Shown here piece after piece: positions 1-5,206 of a stretch of DNA of 5,903 nucleotides. The DNA comes from Chloroflexota bacterium (GTDB taxonomy: Bacteria; Chloroflexota; Dormibacteria; Dormibacterales; Dormibacteraceae): contig VBGE01000085.1 in the NCBI GenBank assembly GCA_005880345.1, positions 1-5,903 on the forward strand, in the 5' to 3' direction. The notes beneath the pieces were generated by a model that worked only from the letters and a program-made list of their open reading frames with translations, was not told the DNA's origin and did not search any database. Position numbers and translations under genes: made by a program. Position 1 is the stretch's first letter. Each line of letters starts with the position of its first letter.

Positions 1-13
1 TTCGGGCCGAAAT

Positions 14-48
14 GAGGGACGGCGCCAGGAGTAGCGGTGCCGTCCCTC
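14..48 (-). terminator. Putative hairpin terminator of the minus-strand unit
   Basis: A perfect 10-bp inverted repeat (14-23 with 39-48) begins 14 nt beyond the stop codon of the last minus-strand gene. In the minus direction the stem is followed by only a short T run (ATTTCGG), so it is a weak candidate for an intrinsic terminator. It could equally be a 3'-end stabilising hairpin, or serve a convergent gene outside the window. Confidence 0.45.
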
Positions 49-62
49 GTCGCAAGGTCGTC

Positions 63-563
63 TCAGTGCCCGGGGCAGAGCTTCACATTGGGGTTGTAGT
101 TGGCGAACATGCCGTCCGGATTCGGACGCCAGATCCACGCGTGGAGCGCCCACAGGTGGAGCGAGGTGACGCTGGTGAACGAGCGGCCGTACAGCTGCGG
201 CGGAGCGGCCGAGACCCACGCCGACCACGGAATGATGTACTCGATCGCGACGAGCTGCAGCCGGTCGCCGTTGACCTCATACACGAGGGCTTCGGGCTGG
301 TTGGCGACCACCGTCGCGTCGAGCAGCGACGTGTTCACGTAATGCTGGCCCATCCCGCCGACCCCGGGCAGGTCAAAGCAGGGAAGCAAACGCTGATACC
401 CGGCCGCGACCGCGGCGTTGACGTCATGCAGCGCGGCCGTCGCATTCCGGGCGCCCGCGAGCGCGCTCTCGTCGGTGCCGTTGGACGCCTGCACGACCGG
501 AGCGGCGAAAAAGCCAGTCGCGACGACCAGGGCGGCGGCCGTTCGGCTCAACCACCTGACCAT
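63..563 (-). CDS. Small exported protein of unknown function
   Basis: This is a 166-residue protein with a clear Sec-type signal peptide: Arg3 and Arg7, a hydrophobic stretch at about 9-24, and a likely cleavage after VQA at 26. The mature part carries GMGQHYVN (70-77), PEALVYE (90-96) and LHLWALHAWIWRPNPDGMFA (135-154), plus only two cysteines, Cys62 and Cys163, which could form a disulfide outside the membrane. These motifs resemble a widespread group of conserved hypothetical exported proteins with no known activity. His74, His136 and His141 could bind metal, but this is a guess. The ATG lies one base after the TGA of the upstream DUF4242 gene (TGAgATG), and a GGAGG at 573-577 sits 9 nt before it inside that gene. 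The two are therefore almost certainly co-transcribed and translationally coupled. No function is assigned. Confidence 0.85.
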   Translation of the reverse strand: MVRWLSRTAAALVVATGFFAAPVVQASNGTDESALAGARNATAALHDVNAAVAAGYQRLLPCFDLPGVGGMGQHYVNTSLLDATVVANQPEALVYEVNGDRLQLVAIEYIIPWSAWVSAAPPQLYGRSFTSVTSLHLWALHAWIWRPNPDGMFANYNPNVKLCPGH

Positions 564-564
564 C

Positions 565-852
565 TCACCGAGCCTCCGACGCGAGGTAGAAGTAGGGATC
601 CAGGACGCGGACCGCTGTGATCTTGTCGGCCGGCAGCTGGTTCAGCTTGGCCGCCTGTCGGATCGCGTCCGGGCTCGGCGCGTCGTAGATGCAGAACGTC
701 TTCTTGTGGTCGTCGGTGACGTACGAGTGGACCCACGTGACGCCCAGCTCGGCGTTCGTGCCGACCACTGACAGACACGCCTGCGCGCCCTTGTCTGACT
801 GAGGGATCTCGAGGCCGTCCGGAAACGTGCGCTCGACCATGAACCGTGCCAT
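565..852 (-). CDS. DUF4242 family protein (SCO4226-like, possible nickel binder)
   Basis: This is a 95-residue single-domain protein, the usual length for DUF4242. It matches the family along its whole length: MARFMVERTFPDG at the start, the central VTWVHSYVTDDHKKTFCIYDAPSP (38-61), and a C-terminal ITAVRVLDPYFY (78-89). The family adopts a small ferredoxin-like fold, and the Streptomyces member SCO4226 has been described as nickel-binding. His42, His49 and Cys54 are candidate ligands here, by inference only. The frame stays open to an upstream ATG at 868-870, but the start at 850-852 is preferred: AGGGAGGT (857-864) lies 4 nt before it and family members begin at this point. It is the first gene of a tight pair with the exported protein downstream and follows the hydrolase-LuxR gene by 114 nt. 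Confidence 0.9.
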   Translation of the reverse strand: MARFMVERTFPDGLEIPQSDKGAQACLSVVGTNAELGVTWVHSYVTDDHKKTFCIYDAPSPDAIRQAAKLNQLPADKITAVRVLDPYFYLASEAR

Positions 853-871
853 CGCAACCTCCCTGTGCATT

Positions 872-891
872 CGGTGGCCGAAGGGCCGCCG
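872..891 (-). other. Imperfect hairpin in the leader of the DUF4242 gene
   Basis: An 8-bp inverted repeat with one mismatch on the minus strand (872-879 with 884-891) encloses a 4-nt loop, just upstream of the DUF4242 ribosome binding site at 857-864. It could affect translation or mRNA stability. No known RNA family was recognised. Confidence 0.35.
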
Positions 892-926
892 TCGCAGGTC
901 AGGCTAGGTTCGGATCACGCTCCTGC

Positions 927-951
927 CATCCGGGAGAAGGCTCACCGGATG
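927..951 (-). other. Inverted repeat CATCCGG-N11-CCGGATG in the intergenic gap
   Basis: Perfect 7-bp arms at 927-933 and 945-951 flank an 11-nt spacer, 15 nt beyond the stop of the hydrolase-LuxR gene and upstream of the DUF4242 gene. No T run follows on the minus strand, so a classical intrinsic terminator is not supported. The dyad could be an operator, possibly for the neighbouring LuxR-type protein, or a partial terminator. No convincing -35/-10 pair was found in the 853-966 gap. Confidence 0.4.
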
Positions 952-966
952 CTCAATCTCGTGTGC

Positions 967-2526
967 TCATTTTCGAGCCAGCCAGGTCGCGATCTGCACG
1001 CGCGAGTCGAAGCCCAGCTTGGCCAGGATGTGATGGACGTGGTTGTCCACGGTGCGCTCGGAGAGGTACAGGCGCTGCGCGATCTCGCGGTTGCTCATGC
1101 CCTGCGCCAGGAGCTGCGCCACCTCGTGCTCGCGGCGGCTGAGTGTCGTCGAGACCAGCGGACGCTCCGGCTCGGCAGGTCCACGCTCGGGCTGGTCGCG
1201 ACCCGCCGCGTACAGGCCCCACGACCCAGGCAGCCCGGTGAGCTCGCGCGAGCCGCGCTCGGCAAACTCCAGGCCGGAGCCGACGACGAGGTCCTTGACG
1301 GTGCTGGAGACGAGCACCTCGCTAGGCTGCGCAGCCGCCATCACGCCGGAGGCGACGTGCAGAGCGACCCCGCGGGGCCGGCCACCGGCGATCTCGCACT
1401 CGCCCGCATGGAGGCCGGCCCGCACCCGCAGGCCAAGCTCGAGCAGCTCGTCGCGGATCTCGAGCGCGCACCTGATGGCGCGTGCCGTGCCGTCGAAGAC
1501 CGCGGTGATGCCCTGCTCCCCCGCCTCGATCTCGCGGCCCCCATACCGCGCGATCGCTTTCCGCGCCACAGAGTGATGGCGGTCGACCAGGTCGTGCCAC
1601 TGCCTGCCGCCCAGCCACACCGCGTGCGCGCCCGCCTGGGCCACGTTGGTGCAGAGCACCGTCGCGAGCATGGTTTCTGGCGCGGAAGCCCTCCGTGCGC
1701 CGGTGAGAAACTCCTCCACCTCGCCCAGCACCAGGTCGGCGTCGCCGAAGTACGGCCAGTGGTCGATCGAGTCGAGCTCGAGCATTCGCGCGCCGGGGAT
1801 GTGGTCGGCAAAGTACCTGCCGGCCTCGAACGGGGCCACCTTGTCCTGGTTGGCGTGGATCACCAACGTCGGCACCCTGATCGTCGGCAGGATGCCGCCG
1901 ATGTCGATCTGAATGTTCATGCGCATGAGATCCTCGGCATCGCCCGGGCTCGCGCTCATCTGCGTGAACTTGCCCCACCACGCTGCGACCTCCGGGTTCT
2001 GGAGCTGGCTCGGCGCGTACGCCTCCATGCCCAGGCCCTGGCCCCAGGTTTCGCTGATGCCGGCGATCCGCTGGTCGAACTTGCCGGCGGGGATGCCCCA
2101 CGGATAACCCGGCCGCAGCAGGCGCGACGGATAGCTGCCGTTGATGATCAGCCCAGCCGCGCGATCCGGGTACGTGGCCGCGAAAAGGGCAGACATCACA
2201 CCCCCTTCTGAGATGCCGAAGAGCGCCGCGCGTCTCGAACCGACTGCGTCAAGCACGGCGCGGACGTCGTCCATGCGCTGCTCCAGCGTGGGCAGCGGGT
2301 GAACACGATCTGACATCCCTGTGCCGCGCTTGTCGAACAGGATCAAGCGCGAAAACGAGGCCAGGCGTTGGAGGAAACGTGCCATGGCCGGCAGCTCCCA
2401 GACGTACGCGAGGTGGGAGACCCAGCCGAGGACCAGGACGAGGTCGATCGGACCGTCGCCGACCACCTGGTAGGCGATGTTGACGTCGCCGCTGCGCGCG
2501 TAGCGGGCGCCGGTGAACACGATCAC
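967..2526 (-). CDS. Alpha/beta hydrolase - degenerate class III cyclase - LuxR HTH fusion regulator
   Basis: This 519-residue protein has three modules. Residues ~1-277 form an alpha/beta hydrolase: nucleophile elbow GISEGG (Ser106), acid Asp228 in ANQDKVAP, and His256 in SIDHWPYFGD, so the triad appears intact. Residues ~285-441 match a class III adenylate/guanylate cyclase domain, clearest at GLHAGECEIAGG and PSEVLVSSTVKDLV. The usual metal-binding Asp of the FTD motif is Asn294 (LCTNV), and the GDG motif reads EQG at 337-339, so the domain is probably catalytically dead. Residues ~460-517 are a LuxR/GerE helix-turn-helix with LSRREHEVAQLLAQGMSNRE and SERTVDNHVHHILAKLG. Hydrolase-cyclase pairing is known from Mycobacterium Rv1900c; here an output domain is added. 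A cytoplasmic small-molecule-sensing transcription factor is inferred, with ligand and targets unknown. The start is GTG; an in-frame TAG lies three codons upstream and no Shine-Dalgarno is visible. Confidence 0.9.
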   Translation of the reverse strand: MIVFTGARYARSGDVNIAYQVVGDGPIDLVLVLGWVSHLAYVWELPAMARFLQRLASFSRLILFDKRGTGMSDRVHPLPTLEQRMDDVRAVLDAVGSRRAALFGISEGGVMSALFAATYPDRAAGLIINGSYPSRLLRPGYPWGIPAGKFDQRIAGISETWGQGLGMEAYAPSQLQNPEVAAWWGKFTQMSASPGDAEDLMRMNIQIDIGGILPTIRVPTLVIHANQDKVAPFEAGRYFADHIPGARMLELDSIDHWPYFGDADLVLGEVEEFLTGARRASAPETMLATVLCTNVAQAGAHAVWLGGRQWHDLVDRHHSVARKAIARYGGREIEAGEQGITAVFDGTARAIRCALEIRDELLELGLRVRAGLHAGECEIAGGRPRGVALHVASGVMAAAQPSEVLVSSTVKDLVVGSGLEFAERGSRELTGLPGSWGLYAAGRDQPERGPAEPERPLVSTTLSRREHEVAQLLAQGMSNREIAQRLYLSERTVDNHVHHILAKLGFDSRVQIATWLARK

Positions 2527-2529
2527 CGG

Positions 2530-2559
2530 AGTCTAGATCGCCATGGAGGCGGCGGACAA
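2530..2559 (-). promoter_or_regulatory. Candidate promoter of the hydrolase-LuxR gene (leaderless)
   Basis: On the minus strand, TTGTCC (2559-2554) and TAGACT (2535-2530) are separated by 18 nt, each matching the sigma-70 consensus at four of six bases. A start point 6-7 nt beyond the -10 would fall at or just inside the GTG start codon (2526), which fits leaderless translation and the lack of a ribosome binding site. A second in-frame GTG at 2520-2518 is an alternative start. This is pattern matching only. Confidence 0.4.
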
Positions 2560-2614
2560 ACCCCGACTCCCCGGTTCGTGGAATTCCCACAGGCGCCCAG
2601 GGGTTGTGATGGGC

Positions 2615-2620
2615 TAAGGT
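2615..2620 (+). promoter_or_regulatory. Candidate -10 element (TAAGGT) of the sulfur operon
   Basis: TAAGGT fits the TANNNT pattern of actinobacterial -10 boxes. Transcription would begin near the A residues at 2627-2628, leaving only about 5 nt before the leader ATG at 2632, too short for a Shine-Dalgarno. No good -35 hexamer was found at the expected distance (about 2591-2598), so an activator may be needed. The divergent hydrolase-LuxR gene begins about 100 nt away. Confidence 0.4.
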
Positions 2621-2631
2621 TGCCCGAAGCG

Positions 2632-2718
2632 ATGCGTACCTCCATGGCTCGCGGCCTCGTGCTCACTCGGCGTCGAGCCATCGACTACGCCCGCTGCGCC
2701 AGCTGCTTCTGTAGCTAG
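2632..2718 (+). CDS. Cysteine-rich regulatory leader peptide (28 aa)
   Basis: This ATG ORF encodes 28 residues and ends TAG, 98 nt before cysI. It has the form of actinobacterial sulfur-gene leader peptides: an Arg-rich core with a conserved Asp (LTRRRAID, 11-18; compare the RRHVDL-type motif of Streptomyces leaders) followed by a Cys-rich tail, ARCASCFCS. The Cys codons are TGC 2695-2697, TGC 2704-2706 and TGT 2710-2712, giving three Cys in the last seven residues. Its likely role is to be translated as a cysteine sensor, not to act as a protein: ribosomes slow at the Cys codons when Cys-tRNA is scarce. The Tyr-Ala-Arg-Cys codons also form the strand complementary to the cysI ribosome binding site. 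No Shine-Dalgarno precedes the ATG and a TANNNT -10 lies 11 nt upstream, so translation is probably leaderless or nearly so. ATG 2644 is an alternative start in the same frame. Confidence 0.8.
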   Translation: MRTSMARGLVLTRRRAIDYARCASCFCS

Positions 2719-2731
2719 CCGAGCGTTCTAG

Positions 2732-2769
2732 AGGGTCCTCGCGACCCTGCTTCCATGCCCTCGGGCATG
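2732..2769 (+). other. Two tandem hairpins in the cysI 5' leader
   Basis: AGGGTC (2732-2737) pairs with GACCCT (2743-2748) across a 5-nt loop, and CATGCCC (2754-2760) pairs with GGGCATG (2763-2769) across 2 nt; a loop that small would need the end pair to open. Both lie between the leader stop and the cysI ribosome binding site. Neither is followed by a U run, so they are not intrinsic terminators. They probably compact the loop of the long-range stem, bringing its two strands together. Confidence 0.55.
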
Positions 2770-2801
2770 ACGCGTTCTCGGCACCAGGCAATCCAAGCAG
2801 C

Positions 2802-2806
2802 GGAGG
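2802..2806 (+). promoter_or_regulatory. Shine-Dalgarno of cysI (GGAGG)
   Basis: GGAGG lies 10 nt before the TTG at 2817 and is the element that decides this start: the frame is open back to a TAG at 2712-2714 but holds no ATG, GTG or TTG upstream. It is the target of the complementary strand in the leader ORF. Confidence 0.75.
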
Positions 2807-2816
2807 CGTATCCAGT

Positions 2817-4526
2817 TTGTCCAACCTTTCCGACGGCGGCTCTCTCGACGGCTTCTCCAGCAACGAGTCCATCAAGGCGAGCAGCAATCACCTGCGTGGG
2901 CTCATCAAAGAGGAGCTGCTCGAGGACACGCCCGCGTTCAGCGACGACTCCGAGCAGCTGCTCAAGTTCCATGGCATCTACCAGCAAGATGACCGCGACC
3001 GCCGCAAAGAGGCGCGCGCCAAAGGGCTCGACAAGCACCACCAGCTGATGATCCGGACGCGGATCCCGGGCGGCGTCGTCTCCGCCGAGGCGTACCTCGC
3101 GCACGACGACATCAGCCAGGAATGGGCCAACGGCACGCTGCGCGTGACCACGCGCCAGGACTTCCAGCTCCACGGCGTGCTCAAGGGCGACCTGAAGCAG
3201 TCGATCGCCGCCATCAACGGCGCGCTGCTGACGACGCTCGGTGGCTGCGGCGACGTCGAGCGGAACATCATGTGCTGCCCGGAACCGAAGCAAGACCGCT
3301 TCCACGAGCAGGTCGATCGGTCGATTGCCTCGATGGTCGCCGCGCTGACACCCCGGACCCGTGCCTATCACGAGATCTGGCTCGACGGCGAGGTCGTCGA
3401 CACCTCAGAGCCAGAGAACGAACCGCTGTACGGCGAGCAGTACCTCCCGCGCAAGTTCAAGACCACGATCGCGCTCGAGGGCGACAACTGCGTCGACGTC
3501 TACGCACACGACCTGGCGCTGGTGGCGATGCGAGGCAAGGACGGCTCGGTGCGCGGCTTCAACGCCCTGGTCGGCGGCGGCCTCGGCCGAACGCACAACA
3601 AACCTGAAACGTTCGCGGCGGCCGCGCTGCCGTTCGCGTTTGTCGATGCGGATCAGGTCGTGGATTTGGCGCGCGAGGTCATCGCGGTGCAGCGCGACTA
3701 CGGCGACCGGACCAACCGCAAGCACGCGCGCCTGAAGTACACGCTCGCCGACCGCGGCCTCGAGTGGTTCCGCGGCGAGGTCCAGGCGCGATTGCAATTC
3801 CAGCTGCAGCCCGCCGAGACGCTGCGCTGGCAGCCGGTCGACGACCACCTCGGCTGGCACGAGCAGGGCGACGGCAACCTCTATGTGGGCATCTACATCG
3901 AGAACGGGCGCATCGCCGACGTCGGTGCCGTGCGCTCGCGCACCGGGCTGCGCCACATCGTCGATGAGATCCGCCCGGAGGTCCGGCTGACTGCGCAGCA
4001 GAACGTCATCCTCGCGGGCATCGCACCGCGACAGCGGGCGCGGGTCGAGGAGCTCATGGCCGAGCATGGCATCGAGCCGGTCGAGTCGATCCCGCTCGCG
4101 ATCCGCAACGCCATGGCGTGCCCGGCGATCCCGACGTGCGGCCTGGCCGTCGCCGAAGCCGAGCGCGTGCTGCCGGCTCTCATCCGCCAGATCGCGACTC
4201 TCCTGGACGAGCTCGGTCTGGCCGGCGAGCGCATCAGCTTCCGCATGAGCGGCTGCCCCAACGGCTGCTCGCGTCCTTACCTGGGCGATGTCGGATTCGT
4301 GGGCACCACGCTCGGCAAGTACGACCTCATGCTCGCCGGCGACTTCGAGGGCACGCGTCTCAATCGCACGTACGCCCCCAACGTTCCGATGGGCGAGATC
4401 CCGGGCCTGTTGCGCCCGATCTTCATCGCATTTCGCGAGCAGCGAGACGGCGGGGAGGGGTTCGGCGATTGGGTCCAGCGCATCGGTTTTGACGCGCTGC
4501 GTGAGCAGGTGAAGGCACCCGCATGA
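2817..4526 (+). CDS. cysI: Assimilatory sulfite reductase hemoprotein (beta subunit)
   Basis: At 569 residues this nearly equals E. coli CysI (570) and matches it along its length. It carries out the six-electron reduction of sulfite to sulfide in the cytoplasm using siroheme coupled to a [4Fe-4S] cluster. The cluster cysteines are Cys435 and Cys441 (ACPAIPTCGLAVAEAER) and Cys480 and Cys484 (MSGCPNGCSRPYLGDVG), one residue offset from E. coli. Likely siroheme/sulfite residues are Arg82 (RIPGG), Arg149 (DVERN), and Lys213 and Lys215 (YLPRKFKTT). FHGIYQQDDRD (51-61) is a family hallmark. The start is TTG, chosen for the GGAGG at 2802-2806 and family alignment at SNHLRG. No flavoprotein partner (cysJ) lies in the window, so ferredoxin or a distant reductase may supply electrons. 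It overlaps cysH by ATGA and is predicted to be controlled by the Cys leader upstream. Confidence 0.95.
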   Translation: MSNLSDGGSLDGFSSNESIKASSNHLRGLIKEELLEDTPAFSDDSEQLLKFHGIYQQDDRDRRKEARAKGLDKHHQLMIRTRIPGGVVSAEAYLAHDDISQEWANGTLRVTTRQDFQLHGVLKGDLKQSIAAINGALLTTLGGCGDVERNIMCCPEPKQDRFHEQVDRSIASMVAALTPRTRAYHEIWLDGEVVDTSEPENEPLYGEQYLPRKFKTTIALEGDNCVDVYAHDLALVAMRGKDGSVRGFNALVGGGLGRTHNKPETFAAAALPFAFVDADQVVDLAREVIAVQRDYGDRTNRKHARLKYTLADRGLEWFRGEVQARLQFQLQPAETLRWQPVDDHLGWHEQGDGNLYVGIYIENGRIADVGAVRSRTGLRHIVDEIRPEVRLTAQQNVILAGIAPRQRARVEELMAEHGIEPVESIPLAIRNAMACPAIPTCGLAVAEAERVLPALIRQIATLLDELGLAGERISFRMSGCPNGCSRPYLGDVGFVGTTLGKYDLMLAGDFEGTRLNRTYAPNVPMGEIPGLLRPIFIAFREQRDGGEGFGDWVQRIGFDALREQVKAPA

Positions 4527-5206
4527 TCGCCGTGGGCGCCGAGCCGGCCGCCGTGCTCCGCTGGGCCTACGAAAGCTATCCGCGCGTCGCCATCGTCGCG
4601 AGCTTCCAGGCCGAGTCGTCGGTGATCATCGACATCGCCTCAAAAATCAGGTCCGACATCCATGTCCTGACGCTCGACACGGGACGGCTGCCGCAGGAAA
4701 CACACGACATGATCGACCGGCTACGGGAGCGCTACCGGATCGAGATCGACGCCGTGCAGCCTGACCCCGAGGAGGTGCGGGCGATGGTGGCGGCGAATGG
4801 CACCAACCTCTTTTACAGCTCGATCGAGCTCAGGCGACTGTGCTGCGACGTGCGCAAGTCGCGGCCCCTCGACCGGGTGTTGCGTGGATATGACGCCTGG
4901 ATCACGGGCGTCCGGCGCGAGCAGGCCGTCACTCGCGCGGACACGCCGGTCGTCGCCGTCGACACGGAACACGGCGGCATCGCCAAGATCGCGCCGCTGG
5001 CCGGCTGGTCGAAGCAGCAGGTGTGGGACTACATCCGCGAGCACGACCTGCCATACCACTCGCTGTACGACCAGGGCTACACCTCGATCGGCTGCGCGCC
5101 GTGCACCCGCGCGACTGGCGCCGGGGAGGATGAACGGGCCGGTCGCTGGTGGTGGGAGCAGGGCGGCGTCAAGGAGTGCGGTCTGCACTGGAGGGCCGCC
5201 CAATGA
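4523..5206 (+). CDS. cysH: Assimilatory adenylyl-sulfate (APS) reductase
   Basis: This 227-residue cytoplasmic enzyme reduces adenylyl sulfate to sulfite and AMP with thioredoxin or a similar donor, supplying CysI. It has the iron-sulfur type signature: Cys107-Cys108 (RLCCDVRKSRPL) and Cys191-Cys194 (GCAPCTR), the four [4Fe-4S] ligands found in APS-using enzymes and absent from E. coli-type PAPS reductases. The catalytic Cys219 sits in KECGLH near the C-terminus. The nucleotide-binding loop is SFQAESSV (27-34), with LDTGRLPQET (51-60), TGVRREQ (128-134) and APLAGWSKQQVWDYI (157-171) following in the usual order. Some bacterial enzymes of this type accept both APS and PAPS. The ATG overlaps the cysI stop (ATGA 4523-4526) and the stop overlaps the next gene in the same way, so all three are probably translationally coupled. 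Confidence 0.95.
   Translation: MIAVGAEPAAVLRWAYESYPRVAIVASFQAESSVIIDIASKIRSDIHVLTLDTGRLPQETHDMIDRLRERYRIEIDAVQPDPEEVRAMVAANGTNLFYSSIELRRLCCDVRKSRPLDRVLRGYDAWITGVRREQAVTRADTPVVAVDTEHGGIAKIAPLAGWSKQQVWDYIREHDLPYHSLYDQGYTSIGCAPCTRATGAGEDERAGRWWWEQGGVKECGLHWRAAQ

Larger units (their letters stand above)
2686..2810 (+). promoter_or_regulatory. Predicted cysteine-responsive translational attenuator of cysI
   Basis: TACGCCCGCTGC (2686-2697), inside the leader ORF, pairs with GCAGCG (2797-2802) and GGCGTA (2805-2810): 12 consecutive base pairs broken only by a 2-nt GA bulge at 2803-2804. The pairing hides the GGAGG (2802-2806) of cysI. Three local hairpins lie inside the loop: 2701-2706/2711-2716 over the last Cys codons, 2732-2737/2743-2748, and 2754-2760/2763-2769. 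By known ribosome footprint size, a ribosome waiting at the first or second Cys codon covers the upstream strand and frees the ribosome binding site, while one at the TAG (2716-2718) leaves it exposed so the stem re-forms. cysI should therefore be translated when cysteine is short. The complementarity is seen; the switch is inferred. Confidence 0.7.

Noticed and set aside
12..620. A 202-codon plus-strand frame over the two small minus-strand genes
   Set aside because: It is a shadow frame: composition is Arg/Gly-rich with no domain, whereas the minus strand encodes a clear DUF4242 protein and a signal-peptide protein with good ribosome binding sites.
865..2211. Long open frame of 448 codons on the plus strand
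   Set aside because: It lies opposite the hydrolase-LuxR gene, has no recognisable domain, is rich in Arg/Ala/His as expected for antisense of a GC-rich gene, and has no ribosome binding site.
2578..2590. Near-palindrome GTGG-AATTC-CCAC upstream of the operon promoter
   Set aside because: The arms are only 4 bp and the loop is off-centre by one base; it could be an activator site, but chance is as good an explanation.
2368..2718. A 116-codon plus-strand frame ending with the leader peptide
   Set aside because: Its first part is antisense to the hydrolase N-terminus and crosses the divergent promoter region. Only the last 28 codons from ATG 2632 have a recognisable identity.
2732..2769. Intrinsic terminator (transcriptional attenuation) formed by the tandem hairpins
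   Set aside because: Neither hairpin is followed by a U tract, so termination control is not supported; Rho-dependent control cannot be excluded.
2632..2816. S-box/SAM-type riboswitch ahead of cysI
   Set aside because: The conserved core motifs of SAM-I or SAM-IV were not found; the Cys leader ORF and its complementarity to the ribosome binding site explain the region better.
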